9,292 bases of DNA, taken from Pseudomonadota bacterium (GTDB taxonomy: Bacteria; Pseudomonadota; Gammaproteobacteria; Burkholderiales; Burkholderiaceae_C). The position numbers and the translations under genes were made by a program. This document shows, piece by piece, positions 5,955 to 9,292 of this stretch. The stretch lies in contig JAEWPH010000253.1 in the NCBI GenBank assembly GCA_023460715.1, forward strand, positions 1-9,292, written 5' to 3'. The notes under the pieces are model-generated. The model was not told the DNA's origin and ran no database searches. It saw nothing but the letters and a program-made list of their open reading frames with translations. Each line of letters opens with the position of its first letter. The first letter of the stretch is position 1.

Positions 5955-6170
5955 CACTAGTAACGATGAAAATTGACAACCAGCTAGACGGCACGTTTGC
6001 CATTCGCGCAAGCCGAGAGGATCTGCTGATCCTCAACAACGCACTGAATGAGATCTGCAATGGGTTGTCAGTGCCAGACTTCGAGACGAGAGTGGGCGCG
6101 CCGCTCGCCAGCGCGGAGCGTCTCCTAGAAATCGTAGGGGCAGCGCTCGACAGGTACGCGGCCCACTAGT
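5955..6170. repeat. CACTAGT direct repeat bracketing the 67-aa gene
   Basis: CACTAGT occurs at 5955-5961 (four bases before the ATG at 5966) and at 6164-6170 (across the stop codon). Both copies contain the rare tetramer CTAG. They bracket the small gene almost exactly. Seven bases can recur by chance, so a duplication or insertion scar is only a possibility. Confidence 0.35.
5966..6169 (+). CDS. Small protein of unknown function, possible partner of the HEPN protein
   Basis: The product is 67 aa, beginning MKIDNQLDGTFAIRASREDL, with a short beta-like start and then helices through LLILNNALNEICNGL (20-34) and LASAERLLEIVGAALDRYA (47-65). It is soluble and mildly acidic, with no signal peptide, zinc ligands or clear DNA-binding motif. 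It lacks the GSxxxG...DxD signature of the MNT nucleotidyltransferases that often pair with HEPN toxins. It starts 34 bases after the HEPN gene on the same strand, shares its lower GC content and is likely cotranscribed. An antitoxin or accessory role is only a guess from position. There is no strong ribosome binding site. A CACTAGT heptamer lies just before the start and again over the stop. Confidence 0.6.
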   Translation: MKIDNQLDGTFAIRASREDLLILNNALNEICNGLSVPDFETRVGAPLASAERLLEIVGAALDRYAAH

Positions 6171-6272
6171 TCAGAGCACGGCGGAACGCGGCGCGCGCAG
6201 GGCCATCCGTCCCCGTCACCACCACACGCGCGGTAGCTCGCGCGCGCGCGGGCATCCCGGCAATCTACGGGA
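6170..6272 (+). promoter_or_regulatory. GC-alternating, strongly self-pairing leader of the V-H block
   Basis: This gap returns to high GC content. It contains GCGCGCGC (6191-6198) and a (CG)6 run (6239-6250) that can pair over at least 8 bp across a loop of about 41 bases. A second small hairpin, TCCCG/CGGGA (6255-6259 with 6268-6272), abuts the V start codon, with the only purine-rich bases (GGGA) lying directly against the ATG. P2 has its PV late promoter near this position, but no TGT-N12-ACA Ogr site is visible here. Regulation by structure is inferred. Confidence 0.4.
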
Positions 6273-6947
6273 ATGCCCACGCCCGAGAACCTAGCCGGAA
6301 CCATTGCCGATCTGCAGCGCCTGCTGCACAACCTCGTGCGCGTGGGCACCATCCACGCGGTGGACCTGGGCAGCAAGCCCGCGCTGGTGCGCGTGCTGCT
6401 GTCTGCTGACGATGAAACCGAGGGCGGCCAGCTCGTCACCGACTGGCGCCCGTACTTCGAGCGCCGCGCCGGCACCACCAGCACATGGAACCCGCCCACC
6501 GTGGGCGAGCAGTGCGCCGTCATCTCGCCCGGCGGCGACCTGGCGGCCTGCCTCGTCCTCGTCGGCCTGCACAGCGCGCACAACCCGGCGCCCAGCAACT
6601 CGGCAGACCACCACACCACGCGCTACCCTGACGGCGCCGTCATCCAGTACGACCACGCGGCCCATGCGCTGACGGCCACGCTCCCCGCGGGCGGCACCGC
6701 CACGCTGGTGGCGCCGGGCTCCGTCACCATCGACAGCCCGGAAACGGTCATCACTGGCAACTGCACGGTACGCAGGACGCTCACCTACCTGGGCGGCATG
6801 GTGGGCCGGGGCGTGGCGCCCGGCGCATCGGGCGCGGCGCAGATCGAGGGCGACGTGCGCACCACGGGCGACGTGGTGGCCGGCGGCATCAGCCTGCGGG
6901 GCCACACGCACCCCGGCGTGCACGGCCAGACCGGGGCGCCGCAATGA
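6273..6947 (+). CDS. V: Baseplate assembly/central spike protein V (P2 gpV-like)
   Basis: This is the tail spike that forms the membrane-piercing tip of the contractile tail. The 224-aa product (P2 gpV is 211 aa) starts with a helical segment (IADLQRLLHNLVRVGTI, 11-27). The OB-fold region follows, with TDWRPYFERRAGTTSTWNPP (53-72) and VGEQCAVISPGGDLAACLVL (74-93). Then come the RYPDGAVIQYD motif and a Gly/Thr/Val-rich region that should form the triple beta-helix. It ends GHTHPGVHGQTGAPQ. His211 and His213 form the H-x-H pair that in P2 gpV coordinates iron at the spike apex. ATG 6273 gives the expected N-terminus. The stop overlaps the W start as ATGA. Confidence 0.95.
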   Translation: MPTPENLAGTIADLQRLLHNLVRVGTIHAVDLGSKPALVRVLLSADDETEGGQLVTDWRPYFERRAGTTSTWNPPTVGEQCAVISPGGDLAACLVLVGLHSAHNPAPSNSADHHTTRYPDGAVIQYDHAAHALTATLPAGGTATLVAPGSVTIDSPETVITGNCTVRRTLTYLGGMVGRGVAPGASGAAQIEGDVRTTGDVVAGGISLRGHTHPGVHGQTGAPQ

Positions 6948-7282
6948 TGAACGCCACCACCGGCCGCGCCCTGGCCCCTGCGGCGCACATCGGCCAGTCC
7001 ATCGCGGACATTCTCACCACCCCCATCGGCTCGCGCGTCATGCGCCGCCTGTACGGCAGCTTTCTGCCGGCCCTGGTAGACCAGCCCGCCACGGCGGCCA
7101 ACCTGCTGCGCCTGCGCGCGGCCACGGCGCAGGCCATCATGAAATGGGAGCCGCGCACCCGCGTGCGCTCCATCGCCGTGGCCGTCACGGCCGAGGGCCG
7201 CACGGAAATTTCCATCGAGCGGCAAGACCGCGGCCAGGCCGCCATTGCCCGCCAGACCCTGCGCATGGGCGGTGCCGCATGA
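6944..7282 (+). CDS. W: Baseplate assembly protein W (P2 gpW, T4 gp25-like)
   Basis: This is a baseplate wedge/sheath-initiator protein of the T4 gp25 family. It is 112 aa, near the 115 aa of P2 gpW. The N-terminal half carries SIADILTTPIGSRVMRRLYG (19-38), typical of the family, and the signature EPR motif lies at 69-71 within KWEPRTRV. Start choice is between adjacent ATGs at 6944 and 6947. The first overlaps the V stop as ATGA and suggests coupling. The protein should sit in the baseplate next to gpJ and nucleate sheath assembly. The stop again overlaps the next gene as ATGA. Confidence 0.95.
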   Translation: MMNATTGRALAPAAHIGQSIADILTTPIGSRVMRRLYGSFLPALVDQPATAANLLRLRAATAQAIMKWEPRTRVRSIAVAVTAEGRTEISIERQDRGQAAIARQTLRMGGAA

Positions 7283-8181
7283 GCAATGCGCAACTCATCG
7301 ACATGAGCAAGCTACCGGCGCCCGACGTGGTGCAGGTGCCGGAGTTTGAAACCATCCTCGCTGGCCTCAAGGCCGACATGGCCGCCGCCTACCCGCCCGC
7401 GGCCGACGTGCTGGCCCTGGAGTCCGAGCCGCTCACCAAGTGGCTGCAGCGGCTGGCCTTTCAGCTGGTCATCGAGCGCAGCGCGCGCAACGACAGCGCC
7501 CACGCCGTCATGCTGGCCTACGCCCGCGGCGCAGACCTCGACCAGCTCGGCGCGTTCTTCGGGGTGGAGCGGCTGGTGGTCACGCCCGCCAACCCCAACG
7601 CCGTGCCGCCCGTCGCCCAGGTGATGGAAGGTGATGACGCCTTCCGCGAGCGCATACAGCTCGCCCCGCGCGGCTACAGCGTGGCCGGCCCGGTGGGCGC
7701 CTACGTGTTCCACGCCCGGGCGGCCGACGGCCAGGTGCTCGACGCTGCGGCCACCAGCCCATCGCCCGGCCGCGTGGTGGTGTCGGTGCTGTCGCGCGAC
7801 GGCACGGGCGTGCCCACGGCCGCCCTGCTGGCGAAGGTGGCCGCCGCCGTCAACGCTGACGACGTGCGCCCCCTTACCGATGAAGTGGTGGTGCAGGCCG
7901 CCGGCATCGTGCCCTACGCCATCACCGCCACCGTGTACACGCTGCCGGGGCCGGACTCCACCAGCGTGATTGCCACCGCACGCCAGCGCATCGCCGCCTA
8001 TGCGCAGGCCATGCACCGCATTGGCCGCCAGCCCACGCTGTCGGGCATCTATGCCGCGCTGCACATCGAGGGCGTGGCGCGTGTGGTGCTCACCAGCCCG
8101 GCCGCCGACGTGGCCGTGGGGCCTACGCAGGCCAGCCACTGCACCGCCGCCACCATCACCTTCGGGGGCGCGGTTGACTGA
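7279..8181 (+). CDS. J: Baseplate assembly protein J (P2 gpJ-like)
   Basis: This is a baseplate wedge protein of the gpJ (T4 gp6-like) family. The 300-aa product matches P2 gpJ (302 aa) in size. Diagnostic segments are the N-terminal LPAPDVVQVPEFETIL (12-27), the helical region EPLTKWLQRLAFQLVIERSA (50-69), AYARGADLDQLGAFFGVERL (80-99) and DDAFRERIQLAPRGYSVAGP (119-138), followed by the typical GRVVVSVLSRDGTGVP stretch (164-179). The frame is open upstream inside W, but ATG 7279, overlapping the W stop as ATGA, gives the correct N-terminus. The last eight bases overlap the TTG start of gene I. Confidence 0.96.
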   Translation: MSNAQLIDMSKLPAPDVVQVPEFETILAGLKADMAAAYPPAADVLALESEPLTKWLQRLAFQLVIERSARNDSAHAVMLAYARGADLDQLGAFFGVERLVVTPANPNAVPPVAQVMEGDDAFRERIQLAPRGYSVAGPVGAYVFHARAADGQVLDAAATSPSPGRVVVSVLSRDGTGVPTAALLAKVAAAVNADDVRPLTDEVVVQAAGIVPYAITATVYTLPGPDSTSVIATARQRIAAYAQAMHRIGRQPTLSGIYAALHIEGVARVVLTSPAADVAVGPTQASHCTAATITFGGAVD

Positions 8182-8737
8182 CCCGGCCAACACCCCGGCG
8201 GTGTCTCTGCTGCCGCCCAACGCCACCGCGCTGGACCGCGCGGCCGAGGCCGTGGCCGTGCGCGGCCTGCAGGCCATCCCGCAGCCGCACCGCGCACTGT
8301 GGAACCCCAGCACCTGCCCGCTGGAGCTGCTGCCCTGGCTGGCCTGGCAGATGGGCGTGGAAGCGTGGCGCGCCGACTGGCCCGAGGCCATCAAGCGCGC
8401 CATCGTGCGCAACGCCATCCAGGTGCAGCGCCGGCGCGGCACCCTCGCCAGCGTGCGCGACACCGTGGCCGCCTTCGGCGGGCAGATCGCCGTGCGCGAG
8501 TGGTGGCAGAAGTCGCCCAAGGGCACGCCCCACACCTTCGAACTCGTCTTCACGATGACCGAGGGCGACAACGCAAGCGCTGCCTTCGTGGCCGACGTGA
8601 TGGCCGAGGTGTCCCGCGTGAAGCCGCTGCGCTCGCACTTCACGTTCATCCAGGGCCTGGCCGCTGCCGGCTCCATCAAGCTGGCCGCCGTTGGCCGCCC
8701 CACCGCATACGCACGCCTGGACATGCAGGCGCAGTAA
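8174..8737 (+). CDS. I: Tail/baseplate protein I (P2 gpI-like)
   Basis: This is a baseplate protein that links the wedge to the tail fibre in P2-like phages. The 187-aa product (P2 gpI 176 aa) begins MTDPANTPAVSLLPPNATAL and carries the family core LWNPSTCPLELLPWLAWQMG (42-61), then VEAW (62-65) and the helix KRAIVRNAIQVQRRRGTLAS (74-93). The start is TTG at 8174, preceded by a GGGGG run (8164-8168) five bases upstream as ribosome binding site. No in-frame ATG occurs before residue 60, and a start there would remove the conserved core. The gene overlaps J by eight bases. H starts four bases after the stop. Confidence 0.94.
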   Translation: MTDPANTPAVSLLPPNATALDRAAEAVAVRGLQAIPQPHRALWNPSTCPLELLPWLAWQMGVEAWRADWPEAIKRAIVRNAIQVQRRRGTLASVRDTVAAFGGQIAVREWWQKSPKGTPHTFELVFTMTEGDNASAAFVADVMAEVSRVKPLRSHFTFIQGLAAAGSIKLAAVGRPTAYARLDMQAQ

Positions 8738-8741
8738 CCCC

Positions 8742-9292
8742 ATGGCCATCATCTTCAAGCTCACCAACGCGGGCCGCGCCGCGCTCGTCAACGCCCAGAA
8801 CAATGGCACCCTCGCGCGCACGGTGGTGTCGGTGGGCGTCACCGCCACGGCCTTCAACCCCGGCCCCACGCTGGCCGCCATCCCCAACGAAATCAAGCGC
8901 ATCGCCACGCTGGCGGGCGACGTGGTGGCCCCCGATACGGTGCATGTGACCGTGCGCGACGACGGGGCCGACACGTACACCGTGCGCGGCCTGGGCCTGT
9001 GGCTCGATAACGGCGTGCTGCTGGGCACCTACAGCCAGGCCGCGGTGATCGTGGAGAAGTCCCCCGCCGGCATCATGCTGCTGGCGCTGGACCTGCGCGT
9101 GCTGGATGGCAGCGTGGACATTTCCACCCTCGTCTTCGGCAACAAGGACTTTCTGAACCCGCCGGCCACCACCGAGCGCCAGGGCGTGGTGGAGCTGGCG
9201 ACGGCGGCCGAGGCCGCGGCGATGGCGGACGCCACCCGCGCCCTCACGCCGGCCAGCGTGGCCGCGCCGTTTGCCGCCCGCGCCCTGGTGTC
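8742..9292 (+). CDS. H: Tail fibre protein H, N-terminal part (cut by window edge)
   Basis: This is the 5' part of the side tail fibre gene, whose product attaches to the baseplate through its N-terminus and binds the host surface with its distal end. The 183 codons visible run off the right edge without a stop; P2 gpH is about 669 aa. The N-terminus MAIIFKLTNAGRAALVNAQN is typical of the P2 tail-collar fibre domain. That domain continues through IPNEIKRIATLAGDVVAP (47-64) and a short aromatic segment LGLWLDNGVLLGTYSQAAVI (84-103). From about 143 it enters the fibre repeat TTERQGVVELATAAEAAAMA (143-162), then RALTPASVAA. The start ATG 8742 has no clear Shine-Dalgarno and may depend on coupling to I. 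Confidence 0.93.
   Translation, partial: MAIIFKLTNAGRAALVNAQNNGTLARTVVSVGVTATAFNPGPTLAAIPNEIKRIATLAGDVVAPDTVHVTVRDDGADTYTVRGLGLWLDNGVLLGTYSQAAVIVEKSPAGIMLLALDLRVLDGSVDISTLVFGNKDFLNPPATTERQGVVELATAAEAAAMADATRALTPASVAAPFAARALV

Noticed and set aside
5941..5976. Tiny frame MSTQCTSNDEN between the HEPN gene and the small gene
   Set aside because: It is eleven codons, polar and without features, and overlaps the start of the better-supported 67-aa gene; probably chance, although AGGG lies just upstream.
7312..8724. Long minus-strand open frame (470 codons) opposite J and I
   Set aside because: It is antisense to two clear P2 baseplate genes; its product is Gly/His/Arg-rich low complexity, as expected from high-GC codon bias on the opposite strand.
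8156..9028. Minus-strand frame of 290 codons opposite I and H
   Set aside because: It is antisense to I and H with no recognisable protein features.
1..9292. CRISPR array, tRNA, transposon or integrase
   Set aside because: I read through for spaced repeats, tRNA-like cloverleaf ends and transposase or integrase motifs and saw none.

Overview
The window is a stretch of the late (virion and lysis) region of a P2-like temperate myophage, almost certainly a prophage, in a high-GC proteobacterium. Most genes are about 70-78% GC by line counts. The composition and the style of the P2 homologues fit a betaproteobacterium of the Comamonadaceae type, but the host is an inference from composition. All supported genes are on the + strand and follow the P2 late order: M (terminase small subunit), L (head completion), X (tail, LysM-like), lysis genes, R and S (tail completion), V, W, J, I (baseplate), and the start of H (tail fibre), which runs off the right edge.

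Left part (1-1819): a C-rich leader with an 18-base C run, then gpM, a 129-base gap holding a UUCG-type hairpin, gpL, and gpX, which follows one base after gpL. Lysis cassette (1852-3439): a 3-TM holin-like protein, a GH108-type endolysin, an Rz-type inner-membrane spanin and, nested in another frame inside it, an Rz1-type lipoprotein spanin. The holin and endolysin are not the types phage P2 itself uses (gpY, gpK), although the gene positions are the same. From holin to gpR each gene starts on the stop codon of the gene before it, so translational coupling is likely.

Between S and V (4406-6272) the phage order is interrupted by a lower-GC island (down to about 38% GC in one 60-base line). 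It holds a possible 28-codon membrane micro-ORF, a 469-aa protein with a HEPN-type helical core carrying an R-x4-H motif, and a 67-aa protein of unknown function. P2 itself carries a dispensable gene (orf30) at this position, so this looks like a cargo ('moron') slot. The HEPN protein is the best candidate here for an undescribed anti-phage or toxin system. A (CG)-rich, strongly self-pairing leader separates the cargo from V.

Right part (6273-9292): the baseplate and spike genes V-W-J-I with overlapping starts (I uses a TTG start), then the 5' end of the tail fibre gene H. No tRNA, rRNA, CRISPR, transposase or integrase is visible. I could not find a P2-type Ogr activator site (TGT-N12-ACA) in front of V.
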